Positions 39,697-51,804 of a stretch of DNA of 64,000 nucleotides are shown here, one piece after another. The notes under the pieces were generated by a model. It did not search any database. It had not been told where the DNA came from and saw nothing but the letters and a program-made list of their open reading frames with translations. A program made the position numbers and the translations under genes. Origin of the DNA: Channa striata (lineage: Eukaryota; Chordata; Actinopteri; Anabantiformes; Channidae); assembly GCA_033026295.1 (NCBI GenBank), contig CM065176.1, forward strand, positions 10,953,945 to 11,017,944. The letters are read 5' to 3'. Within the stretch, counting starts at the first letter, position 1. Each line of letters opens with the position of its first letter.

Positions 39697-40508
39697 AAAA
39701 TAGAGTAGGTAGTCAAATTATTCACATTCCAGTCTCCATTTAACAATTATAGGACCATAGATAAATAATTGATTCTTTACTTTATACAGTATGTGAGTCA
39801 CTGACCGTAAAATGTGCTTTTATTAACATGACAAATCAATCAATGAATAATTTAATGTACCAGAAAAGGTAACGGAAAAGTTGTTGGTGATTTGATTATG
39901 TACACATGAACAATGTGAGTTCAAAAGTTCTTTCCAGCAATGACAGGATTGGTAGCCACAATTTCACATTTTCTCAAATGGCCAGTATCATAAATATGTC
40001 TGAATGGATTATCATATGTATCCTGCAAAGCACTGACTTATTACTGTCTATTGCCAAAGGCATATCTAGACAAATGTCTCTTTCACTGCTTAGCCTTTTT
40101 TCTTGTTCTTCTTCTTACCCTGTCTCTTCTATAAAGAAAAACATATTTTGAGTGCTCTGTCATAAAAATAGTGAGTGAGAGAGGGTGGTGGCTGTGAATT
40201 ATACTACTTGTCACAATGTGCATAAGGTGAATCTGAGTACAGAAATATTAAAGTGTGTGTGGTATCACACTGAAATATACACCTTTTGAAATAGTACAGG
40301 TTTTTTTTGTCAGTTTTTTCTTTGTGTCTGTTGTTAGGATGTCAGAATGGTCCAAAACCTGCCCATGGATGAATGTGTTAGTGCGTGTGTTTGTGCAAAT
40401 TCTGACATTATGAAGAATATGGCCTTTTACAGATAGTCCTGCCACGTTAATCACTTCTTCTTTTATCCTCTTTAGAGTGTTGCAAAATGTCTTTATGGCC
40501 CTGTCTTC

Positions 40509-40589
40509 TATTCCCTAGAAAAACAGATTCAATACCCAGCTCTGAGGCTGCATCCTTCCATCAATACGTCATTTAATCAATAATCCCAT
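40509..40589 (+). repeat. Duplicated element, copy 2
   Basis: Direct-repeat partner of the element at 39,616-39,696, offset by 893 bp in the same orientation. The core contains GTCATTTAATCAATAATC, which has TALE/HOX-like TTAATCAAT cores. It is either a diverged tandem duplicate or two fragments of one dispersed repeat family. Confidence 0.6.
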
Positions 40590-43500
40590 GAGAGAAGTGC
40601 CTCAAGAACAAGATTACTAAAAGCAGTTCATCTGCGTTATCAGAACCAAACTATTGAATTGTGACTCATTGGATTTCTGCACATTAGCAATGAAACGGCT
40701 TTTATCAGTTGGGTTCTTGTGCAATTAGATGATTCAGAAAGACCACTAAGTAACAAAGTGTTTGGTTTGCTAGTTTAGGTATTTTCGAAGTCTACGAACA
40801 CCTACCTGTAGAGCTTTTCTTGTAAAATGAAGCGTAATATCAGATGAACGGAAGGGCAAGTGGGGTCAGAGCACACGTCACAGATGAACCAGTACGTCAC
40901 AATCAGTGTCTTGGCATATTCCCTGACCTACCTGTGTTTGATTCAAACACTGCTGTTATCAGCTTCTTACACACACTCTGTGACCACAGTAACTGTCTTA
41001 CACCACTAGTCCGTGGCAGTGATGTGTAACCATCAGTTTCCTGTGGGGTTCACTGTGCATTTTTGCTCAGACCTGCAGAAATGGGAGTGTCAGGGGACAC
41101 TGTTAATAACCATCAGTTTAGGTAAAATGACCATAAAATCTCACTGCACAGTTTAGCGTGTAGAAGCAATTAAGCTTAGGGTTGTATTCCTGAAGCAAAC
41201 TAAAATATATATAATACATCAGTAGTTATTTTCATCCTGTGGTTACGTATGGAAGTAAATTGCATGAGATATGGGTTGATTATTGTTTTTTTGTGAACAT
41301 ATAGCTTAGAGTGAAGTGTTATATTGGATAATGACTGCTAATGAACAAATACCATTCATTGCTGCATACAACAAGTCCCCCGACCTTTACACCCACAGAG
41401 GTTGTTTGGATTAGTGAATAGATGACTGGATCACTGGCATGGTGATGTTTAATGCTCCAGACAACCTCTAGCCACTTTTTAGCAACCACCTTTTGGAGGT
41501 TGTGTATTTACTGATCATTTTTATGTCATAGAATAAAACATGAGCATTTCGTGACCTTGTATTAAACGCGCATACTTTTTCAGGCATTTAACCAAAGAGC
41601 CTTTTAAAACTCATAAACCTTATGATGAATGAGTCTGAGGTGGAAAAATGCTACGTGATTTCCAGGTTTTAGACCGTAGCAGTGCTTTCAAATTAGGCTC
41701 AAACTCTGGTCACTTGTGGGAAAGACCTGTCACAAACCCATGTTTCATGATTCCTCCAATCTCATCCATCCTTTTAACAAACATTTGAGGCTCTGAAACT
41801 ATGTGAGGGTTTCATGTTCACAGTAACACACATCTTTTGGTCTTTATTTGGTAATTCTCTTTATGGACAAAATGTGTATCTAACAGAAAACATCAATAGA
41901 GGAATTTTTAGACTTAGAAATGGTCCAATGAAGAAATTGTTTTCTTATATACAGTTAATACCACCTCTAAGCTCATGTTATTAAGGAGAATATAAACATG
42001 AGTCCATGTTATTTAAAATTGCAATGCAATTAGTGTTTATGACTTGATCAATCTCCTCAACCTGCTCCACCATGTGACCTCCCAGCACTTCAAGTTGATG
42101 GCTTGAATGACCTTTCTGACCTAAATTTAAATATTCTGATTCCTTAGAAGGACAAAAAACATTTAGAAGAATAAGTACTGGCAAAATTGTTTCTAGCCAT
42201 CTATATCAAAGTAACATCTAGTTTGCAGATGGCTGGGCATGTATCTTTTCCTCTTGCTAGCTTGAAAGCCTCATTTGGCTGGTTGTTAACCATATGTTCC
42301 AATTTTTGTCTTTCCATATCCATTTTGACATGATGGATTTAAACTGGCCCAGTCCCATCCTGTCCATCGTACCTCTAAAACTCCTAAACCTATAATCTGG
42401 TCACCTGGTGCAGAGACATTGAGGCGTTATTGCATTACTTTGGCTGTTTGCTTAAAAGCATTGAATGTGAAAATATTCATAGGGATCATCGTAGGATTCA
42501 CATCATCAGTGCTTACTAATAAGCTATAACCTTCCATAATGTTTTGTAATAATTTTTACATATATACATTTCTTGGTGAATCTTGGTAACGTGTGTTTGA
42601 GAGTATATATTGCGACTGGAGCTCTCTGTGTTCTAGTTCTCAGTGGGATAACTTTGTTAGCTGTAAATGGGTAGGGAAGCTTAATCGGCTAGGATGAAAA
42701 GGTGATCTGTGTATAGACTGTAGCTTTTATCTTAGAAAGTGATTATCTTTGAATCTACTGCTGGATTTTATGGCCATAAGAGATTTTGCTAATGGGCTGT
42801 GAAAACAGAGGTGCATGTAATTGGAAAGTGTCTCGTTAAAGCGCTGCAAGTGTGAATATTCAGTACAGCAGTCCAAACATGAATATGTGATGGCACAAAT
42901 ATAGTGCAACCATCAGGTGATACATGTTTCTAAATGGAAATATTATGATTAGTTTTCTGCACTGATTTGTCCTCCACCAACTCTAATATGAATAGTCACC
43001 AGAATACTACATCAAAAGTCATATAGCAGAGGTTATGGGAACAAAAGCACAATGCACCTTGGGAAACTTTGCTGAAAAAAGTAATCTGGTCCCGATCTGG
43101 TTAAGATTTGTTGGACACACATTCTGTCTTCACTCAGAGGATGAAAAAACAGTCAACACAATAGCAGGGTTGTCTAAGGTTATTATGTCGTGCTTTAGTC
43201 ATGATTTTCTCATTTTTCCTTCCACATCTGTGCTTCATCAGTGGAAAACAAGTGAGTGCTTGCCACTGAAAACACACCACCTATATGTTTAGATCACCTG
43301 CAAGGAACCTTAAACATGCTTAAGCATGCTGACACAATGCTGAGGCAGTCTGTGTCCGTTTACAGCGGCCATGGCTGCTTAGCTGCAGCTGGACAACCAT
43401 TTTCCATGACATCAGAGCTGAGGACACAGTGCAGACCATTGGCAATACATAACAATGACATTCAGTGTTTTCCTCTGTGGTCCCTCTCAGCAGGCCTCTA

Positions 43501-45014
43501 AATGTGGGCGCCAGATCACAATGCTCCTCTGTACCCCCTGACGTATGGCATCCTGGCACTAATGTGGCCCTGGAAAGTTCTTAGGATGAATAGCCATGCT
43601 AGGAAGCAGCCAGTCTTCCGAATCCCCAGATGGCATTTTCTGTAGCTCATGCTTTATTGTTTGGAACTCAGCTTACAAAAGAAGTGAAAGACGGACAGTT
43701 TTAAGTGTATTTAGTCAGATACGCAGTGGATGAGGAAAAAAAGCTAAAACACCTTTAAATAGTTAAAATTTGGCCGGTAACAACTAGACAAGTAAACGTT
43801 TCATTTGGCTGCCAAACAAGTTAGGAGAGTATTGATAATGATTTAAGGGTCTCCACGCACTCGTGTTTGGAGCAGGAAACACATTTCCCAGAGAAACCTG
43901 GCAAGTGGTTTTTAAAGTGAATGCTTTCACATTAGAAACCTCTTATGTTTTCACAATGCAGCTGACCCCTTAAGTAATTTCATTTGTGTCCTTTGACCAG
44001 AGTCTAGCAATGATCTCAAGGTAACAGTGCACCTGTCAATCAAAAAGGGGCAACATGAACCTTATTTCTTTCTTTGCCCGAGTGGAAAATTGAGAAATGG
44101 CCAAAGATGAGGGAGTGAGACTCCATTTGGCTCAATCGCTGAAGTAATTACAGATTTAAGGGTGAAAAAATCACACAATGTTCACTCAACAGCTACTCCC
44201 GAGGCCAACAAAGTCGAACCGATTTTTTTGTGTGTGTTTTGCTGATGCGACTGGCGAAGTGGTGAGAACGAATAAGAAAGGGAGACAGGAGAGAAGCCAG
44301 AGGACAACGGAAGACTCTAGTACAGAGGCAGAGAATATTTTTTGCAAATAGGTGGGTTAGGGTGGAAGGGAGAGAAAGTGTGTGAGTGAAAAGATGAAGA
44401 TTGAATTTCATCTTCACAGACGAGAACACTGCCTGCGAGCAAACAAAAGGATGAAAAGATGACCTGCTGTTCTTTGACTGACAGTTAGACAGTCCCCCAC
44501 CTTCCTTATAGCAGTCTCTTCTTTTTACTCAGCCTTTATTCTTAAGTCTTCCACTCCCAGTGTCCAATATCAACTCTTAAAACAATTATTGGACTGCCAG
44601 AGGGTGGACATAGCGCAGAGTCAGCAAACAAATGAGGAAGACTACCTGTCACAGAGGCTGGAGACAGCTGAAGGGAAGATTATAGGAGGAAAACAGAAAA
44701 AGGAAAAGTAGTTGACTGAATAGGTGGATCATTTTAAAATGGAAATCTAATGACAGTTAAGCTGCTTATTAATTTCCCTGACACTGGGACTGTGTGTACG
44801 CACATGTGTGCGTGTGCGGTCTGTTTGTCCCGTCTTTGAGGGAATACAAAACCAGTCACAGCAAAAGCAGATTATGAGATTAAGTGATGTGCTTCTGGGA
44901 AATAAATTCAAAAAAGCAGTAGATGATTAATACAGAAATAATAAGTACAATGACGCTGGATAGAACGCATTCTTGATTGTGATGAATGTATGTAGAGTGG
45001 GTTTAAAAAAGAAC

Positions 45015-45650
45015 AACAACCCTTGAAGTTTCTAATTTTTGTTTTTTACAACATGGAATAATTTTGGACTTATTTACATTTACAATGACAATTTGTAAAT
45101 TAATGACATTTAATTTCCAAAAGTGGAAACAAACTAATCTTAAATAATGTGAAACATAAAACAAAAATGTGATTGCATAAAGATTGACCCCCTTTCATGT
45201 AACGCACCTTAATCCTCACTATTGCAGAAAGGTTTTGGTTTTTAAAGTCACACAGTTGGATCATAGAGATCACCAGAGAACAGTGGATATGTTTAAAAAA
45301 TTGTAGAATAAGTAAGACTGTGGAAATCTGGAAAACTCAGTTATGGGTTACAACAACTGAGGCAAAATGTCCATCAGTAAGAGAAAAGAACTAATCAACT
45401 CTGTGAAAATCAGAATTCAAGGGATAGACACAAGAACAATTTGGAGTCACTGAAAAGCTCAGTAAATCCATCATTAAGATGTGAACAGGATATGGCACAT
45501 ACATAAATCTGCCTAGAATAAACTGTCCTCAAAAACAGAATGAGCGTGCAAGAAGGAGACTAGTGAGTGAGGCCACCTATGACTCCTCTGAAGGATTTAC
45601 AAGCTTCAGCAGCGGAGATGGGACAGACTGGAAAGTGTGGGTTTGAAGCA
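45015..45650 (+). pseudogene. 5' part of a Tc1-like element
   Basis: The first half resembles the leader of a common teleost Tc1-like element (ACAACATGGAATAATTTTGG, then ATGTGATTGCATAAAGATTG, then AGAGATCACC with AACAGTGGATATG). It is followed by remains of the transposase N-terminus: a helix-turn-helix region reading approximately AVNLPRAGRPQKL in the functional family and here altered (CTGCCTAGAATAAACTGTCC), and CGTGCAAGAAGGAGACTAGT. Stops and substitutions break the frame, and the match ends near GGGACAGACTGG, before the catalytic domain. The copy is 3'-truncated and inactive. Confidence 0.75.
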
Positions 45651-46964
45651 TAAATTAGAAAAGTTGCTTGGAAATGTATTAGTGCATGATTATGGTACAG
45701 CTGTCGCAGCTCGAATCATAAAAAAACAGGAGACACAACAGAGATATACTGTCAATTTAAACATTCATTTTAGCAAACCAACATAAACAACAAAAGCAGT
45801 TCCATGTGTGCAGTTTATAAGAGTCAGTACTGCAAGGTGTGGATGAGCAAAAACACAACTTAACGCAAAAGTTGTGGCAGGGAAGGCGAGCCCACTTCTT
45901 CTAGCTGCTGTCCCGGACTTCTGTTCATGGGGAGCACGGGGCCCAGGTGTGTCCCTTGCCACTGATTACACCGTTCAGCACTGCAGCAACCTCAGCAAGA
46001 GGAAGCAAAGTACTGTGGCGGGCGATTACACAGTGCGTTGCATCATGTGACATGGAGAGGGCAGATGGGTTCCCGTCACCAAGTACTGAGAGCATGGAAA
46101 CAAATCACTAAATCTGTAGGATTGATAATCCGCTCTGGGTGGGAAATAACCTGCGAGAATCACAATGACTTTGCCTCTACCTCCTGTGTTTACAGAGTCG
46201 TCCGCCTTGCTCAAGATTGCCTCACAAGTACACTGCATAATCCCGTGGGATTAAATTGTTTTTACATGGAACATGTGTAGCATCGCAGTAGAGGAATTTG
46301 TAAAGCATGGTAAATATGAAATCCAGGCTTTGATGTTAACCACTGCAGGGCCAACTATCAGCCTTTTTCCTACTTCCTTCATTTCTATCCTCTCCTCTCT
46401 ACCCCTCGCTCGCTCTCTGGTTCCTTCTTTGTGTTTAGAAATAGGATCTTATAGCCTAAATTGAAAATGGAACTGCTCCACAACACTCAACACATGGCAG
46501 CAGATGTGTGGCAGGATGAGAGGGGGATGGAGGGAGAAGGGGAAATGAGACCGAGCAAGGGAGAGACCGAACAAAAAGAGCAAGAAGGAGAGAAAAGGGA
46601 ATGGCAAGGGGAGGAGAGAGAAAGATGACAAAGGTAATGAGGGAGAGAGAGAAGGGAAGGAATTGACAGACAGGAGTACAGAGGGGGAAGAAAGATGAGA
46701 GAGTGGGGGGTGGGCAGGGGGAGAGGAATGGAGAGGAGTTTAGAGGCTCTCAAACACTTTGCACTCCCAGCACAGCAGATGCCACATTCTGTCTGGCACG
46801 GTGATCTGTGGGCCTGCTCTATTTATACCCTCACTGTGTCACTTCAGGGCCAACACTCACTACACGCACACACACATCTAGCGTCAGACTTTTGCAGCTC
46901 CTCTGCAATGACTGAAATGGTGACGTTAGAGGGGCATACACAATGTGGATTTAATTTTAAAGGA
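45651..46964. other. Non-coding spacer between two Tc1-like relics
   Basis: No gene was found. A purine-rich plus-strand stretch at about 46,510-46,740 (GGAGAGA-like) produces long pyrimidine-rich shadow frames on the other strand. Confidence 0.5.
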
Positions 46965-47665
46965 TAAAGTTATCTACACTTAGTAATCCACAATGACAAA
47001 GTAAAAACATGTTTCGTTGGTCTGTACACCTGGATTTGGACACTTTATCCCATTCTTTCTCGCAGATCCTCTTATCCTCCAGTAAATTGGATGGGAATCA
47101 ACTGTGAACAGTCTTCAGGTGTCTCCACAAATGTTCTATTTGGTGTAAGCCTGGGCTTTAGTCTTCTGGCAGGTTGTCTGTGTAGATACTCGGGCATCAG
47201 GGTGATGGCATTTCCAAAAGTGCTTTTTTGGTGGCACCTTGACTTGCTTTAGGTTCTTGAAGACAATTCACCCACTAACACTAGTGGGGAGTTTTAGTGT
47301 GCCTGAGTTTCTCCCATTTCTAACTAAAGTTCTGTTAGAGAGACTGTTTTTGGTAACCTCTCAGTCCTTCTTTCCACGTTGCTCACATTGGCCAGGCAGC
47401 CAACTCTAGGAAGAATCCTGGTCGTTTCCAGGTTCTTCTATTTTACAATTATTGAGGTTACTGCACTTCTTGGAACACTCGGAACTTGAAAAGTGGTTTT
47501 GTATCAGTGCCCTAAATTAATTTTATTGCAGAGTTCTTCAGAGATTTCCCTGGACTTCATGGCCTTTTTTATGTCTTGATACACAGTGGGCATTTTAGGA
47601 CATCTGTACATTGTGTCTGCCTCTATACTGTGTTCCGTCAATTCCTTTTGCCATGGGTGGACCCC
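46965..47665 (-). pseudogene. Internally deleted Tc1-like relic
   Basis: On the plus strand this reads as the reverse of a widespread teleost Tc1-like element. AATCCACAATGACAAAGTAA at one end is typical of its terminal region. GCCTGGGCTTTAGTCTTCTG corresponds to the C-terminal part of the transposase gene, and CAACTCTAGGAAGAATCCTG to the GRP(S/A)-type linker region near the N-terminus. The central portion is much shortened, and TTCCCTGGACTTCATGGCC near the right end fits the start of the reading frame. The copy is dead. Confidence 0.78.
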
Positions 47666-50600
47666 AGTGAACTAATAAATCCCACAGAAAATTAAAGCCA
47701 ACACAATGGGCATGACCACAATTTGGAGTGCTGAAATTTCTATGCAAACGTTCCTTCAAGACTTGCATGTGAACAAATTTAATGATGCAGATTTTTTTTT
47801 CATTACGGGTAGGCAGCCCAGACCATGGGAAAAGGGAGAGTGAACGAGCAGTGGTTTGATTAAACAGCGGGAGGACTGGAGCCTTTTGGATTGCCCTGGT
47901 AACTGGGAATAACAGCCACAAGTTACATCAGCTTTCCACCTTAACAATGACTAGAATGGGGAAACTCAAAGGAGAAAATCTCACAGAATGTTAAAACAGT
48001 GAGGACTTCAACGATGTGAATAGAAACAGAAAGACTATTTGGATACTTAAAGCTGCAGCAAGAAATATAGTTCTATGTACTATCTTCTTTAAAAGTGACT
48101 AGTGAATTTCTAGCACTAAGGTATGAAGATGTGAAAATTGTACATGAATCATCATGCGGCTTTATTCTTGTCATGGGTGGTTACTCTTGTGTGTGGGTGG
48201 AAGCAACGCCTGATAACAGCACAGCTTTAATTTAACAAGCAACACGCTGTGGACAGAAGCAGGGTGTCTTTTCGCAGGCTATACGTGTAATCTCATCTGT
48301 AAAGCTGTGTTCATTGTTAAGAGGTAGCACTCCTGCATGTTAAATGGCCTTAGTTTGTAATCAATCAGCTCAAATGTTACAGAAGCAAAGCAGGGTTCAT
48401 TACACATCTGGCTCAGAGAAATGACACCACTCTACACATTCATCAACTCTGCACACTGCGGGCCCCTGCAATATAACAATAGCTGGTTACGAACGATGCA
48501 CATGTCCACACACTCGCCCATTTGTCTGTGACCTATAATGTTATATGCAAAGTCACACAAACAAATTCATATAGAGCAGAAGGGGGTGCCATTTAAGAGC
48601 AAGAGGAAGTGCAATACAGCTTGGAGGCAATCTTTGAAGGGTCACCTTTGATATTATAAAAAATGAAAGGCTATATCTTGTATGTAATAGTTTAACGTGT
48701 CAGTTGATGTGTGAGGGTAAAACAGGCAAAGATGCAAACCGCAATACATATTTGGTCATGTAGTTTGCAGAAAAATAATGAAGGTTAAAGATATATTTTT
48801 GGCCACTATTAGGCAAACCATAGGAAGGACAGCAACAAAGCTTTCCCCTTCTTTGAAGTCGGCCCTATCGCCTTTCCACCCTTTACTCCTCCCTCCACTG
48901 TCCATCAGCAAGTCATAAATCCAGGCTCTCATCTGCCGATGCGCCTCTGAAGTTCAGGAATGCTCACGTGGGATTTAAGGCCGGGTGAATTATGGGAACA
49001 CCTGGGAGGGGCACAGGGGTTGACGTGCATAAAGAGAGAAGGAGGGGGGACTTCAGGCATCTTTATACTTAGGGCAACATGCTGACAGCCAACAAGGCTG
49101 ATGGATTGGTTCTGCTGGTCAACAATCGTAGGTGTGGGTAATGCGCCTTTGAATCACGGAATAAGCATGGAATACAAGTCTGCTGACGCCGTGCACATAC
49201 TTGCTTGTGTGCTCAGCGGCAACTTCAGATGGTCTATTCAGAACAGCCAGAGACAGAGCTGTTTTTTGAAAAGGCTGAGGGTTATAAAAACAGAACATAG
49301 CTGGGGTCGTGGCCTTGCCTGACTTTGGAGTTCTTGCACAGCAAGCTCGCATGCTTTAAGCCTGCACACTGAAAGTCACCCATCAGCCCATCCTTGTCCT
49401 GACGGTCACTACATTTCCCTGTGTTTATTTCTTTGTCAGTGAATACAAATGTTTGTTTGAGTCTGCAGACAACGTGTGTTTCTTGTTGTTTGCATATGCG
49501 CTGTTGAATGTGAAACTTCTGTTTCTGTAATTGCTTAATCACATTTTTTCAGCTAACTTATCATTTAGTCTTCTTGAATTCTTTGGTCTCTCACACCACT
49601 TTTTAAATATGCAATTACCTCCAGAAATTCTTAGTTTTGTATTGTTTTTTCTTTTGTTTATACAGGTTAGTCTTACTGAGACACAAGGTCTCATCTCAAG
49701 AGAGACCTGTTTCACAAAAAAAACATTGTAAGTCAATAAAATTTACTACATAGAAATAATTCATAGTTATTTGTGAAATGATGGGTACTTGATTTCAAGA
49801 AAAAGAAAAAACATTTTGGTCTCTTTTTAACCTGTGACCATTTGTCCAGTAGTACTTTTTCTTCATGTATTGATAAAAATTATCTTCTCACCCTCCACAT
49901 TATTTAATTCAAAACACATGGTTTGAAGAAAGCAAGTGTTACCTGCAGGAGAATGGGATTTCCACCTGAATACATGACCCTCGTTATTTGACATCCAGAT
50001 ACAGACAACCCAGTCTCATGTATACACGCCATTAGGATGGGAGATGCGGTCATACATGTCACCACTGAGATGACTCATATACAGTGGGTAATTTCAATGA
50101 TAGCCTATTATTCAAAGCCCTATTATAAAATATGTGAGGTGGTTCAATGAGACAATGAGACAGGTAGCACAGATCTGTGCAAACCTAAAAGATTCAGTTT
50201 CGCTTTCAGTGGCATTGATTTTGTGGAAGATTTCTTTGTAACTAGTCTGGATGATTAGCCCCCACCTTCTATCAATCAGTGTGCACAGGATCTCACAGTG
50301 GCAATATTTGCACAGGCCAAATAGATGTTAAGAAAGAGATTGAGAAAGGGAATTAAGATAAAGGGGTTGAGAGAGAAAGAAAGAAGAAAGAAGACCTTTT
50401 AAAATTAAGACAAGGACAGCAGCCACTTCACTAGCCTTCTTTTCACTTTGTTGAATTCAACCTTTTTGATTCATAAAATGATAGGACTTTTTAAATTTCC
50501 TGTAACCTTACCTTGTTTGTCAAGGGTTCTGTTTTTATTGAGAGGATGTTGAAACCTCTCACATTCAGTGTTTCAGTTATGTTGCCAGAGGATATGAGTT

Positions 50601-51778
50601 ATGGAACGTATAATGTTATTTGCCTCTCAACGTGGAAGGAAGTGAACCACTACACCCTGTATTGTTTCCTTTTTGGTTCAGGTAATGTGAGGGTGTCATG
50701 AAGTGCTAGACACAACTGCCTCGCCCTGCAGTTTTGTAGCAGCATAATTGCTGTGGCTGCTGGCGTGGGAGGCCTGGATGTCTCTAAGTTGTTATTTGAG
50801 ATGAGTCAGGTTACAGGTGTGAAAGGAAAGGAATGTCTTTGGGAGCAGCGATATCTTTAAAGTCTATATAATAACATATAATTAAAACGTTCCTATAAAA
50901 GCTAAGAAAAACACACCATGTCTGAAGTTTTATTACCCATTGTTTTTGTCCACTTTTTCTGCCCAGTTTAGTCACTGCCAGATTCCCACAGTCGCTGTCA
51001 TTGCCAGCTTTTCCACCAGGCACCTACCAAACACCACGTTTCCGTTTGCTAATGTACAGTCTGTGTCTTTGTTGCCTTTGTCTTGGCTTGATATTCAAAT
51101 TGTGTAATATGTTACTTTCATGTTAATGCATGTCATGCAGGACGTGCACAAACAAAGCGGGGGTGCAGTTAGGAGTGAAAATACTGCTATGAAGTGGTTA
51201 TTGTTGTTTTATAGGGCATCTTCCCCTACATTTCTGTAGCCACAGACATTAGTTCAAGCTGGTTCTACCCTCATACACACGAACCGTGCCACACTAACAC
51301 TGACGAATTTTCTCGCACCTTCATGTTACACATTTGTTCACCATCTTTGTGAGGAGGCTAAGAATAAATCCTGTCGAGGCTTACTTACATCACATTTTAA
51401 AGCAGTGTTATCAGAGCAGCACAACAAGCGTCGTTGCAACAATTGTACTGAAAAGTGATTTACTTAAAGCACAATTTTGTGCAGGCAGAGCAGAATAAAG
51501 TGTATGTAAAGTTTTCATTTAAAAAACCCTACTGACAGCATTTTTGTTAAAAGAGAGATTTCTCTGAAAACCTGGTAAAAACACACAGGAAACTGATTTT
51601 CCTAGGATAAACCAAAGTAGCAGGGCCATCAAGTAATACTTTTGTCAAGGACAGAAGGGATAATAATGTCTATGAGAGCTGAAATTGCCTGGCTTGCTCT
51701 TCTGCCAAGATTTGTATCCAGCCTAAGTTTATAAAATCCTTAAGTACTATAGCCTTGGAATCACATAAGCCTAATTAG

Positions 51779-51804
51779 ATTATACAGTATATATACTGTA
51801 TAAT
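51779..51804. repeat. 26-bp perfect AT-rich palindrome
   Basis: ATTATACAGTATA is followed immediately by its reverse complement with no spacer. It includes nested TATACAGTATA and TATACTGTATA. Confidence 0.9.

Larger units (their letters stand above)
36341..45000. other. TRIM44-FJX1 interval, left part
   Basis: No gene was found. It contains two AT microsatellites and a pair of related 81-bp elements at 39.6 and 40.5 kb. Open frames are short and do not match known proteins. In human the same interval is also gene-free. Confidence 0.5.

Noticed and set aside
46487..46753. Ser/Pro/Leu-rich minus-strand frames
   Set aside because: They are translations of a purine-rich simple stretch on the other strand.
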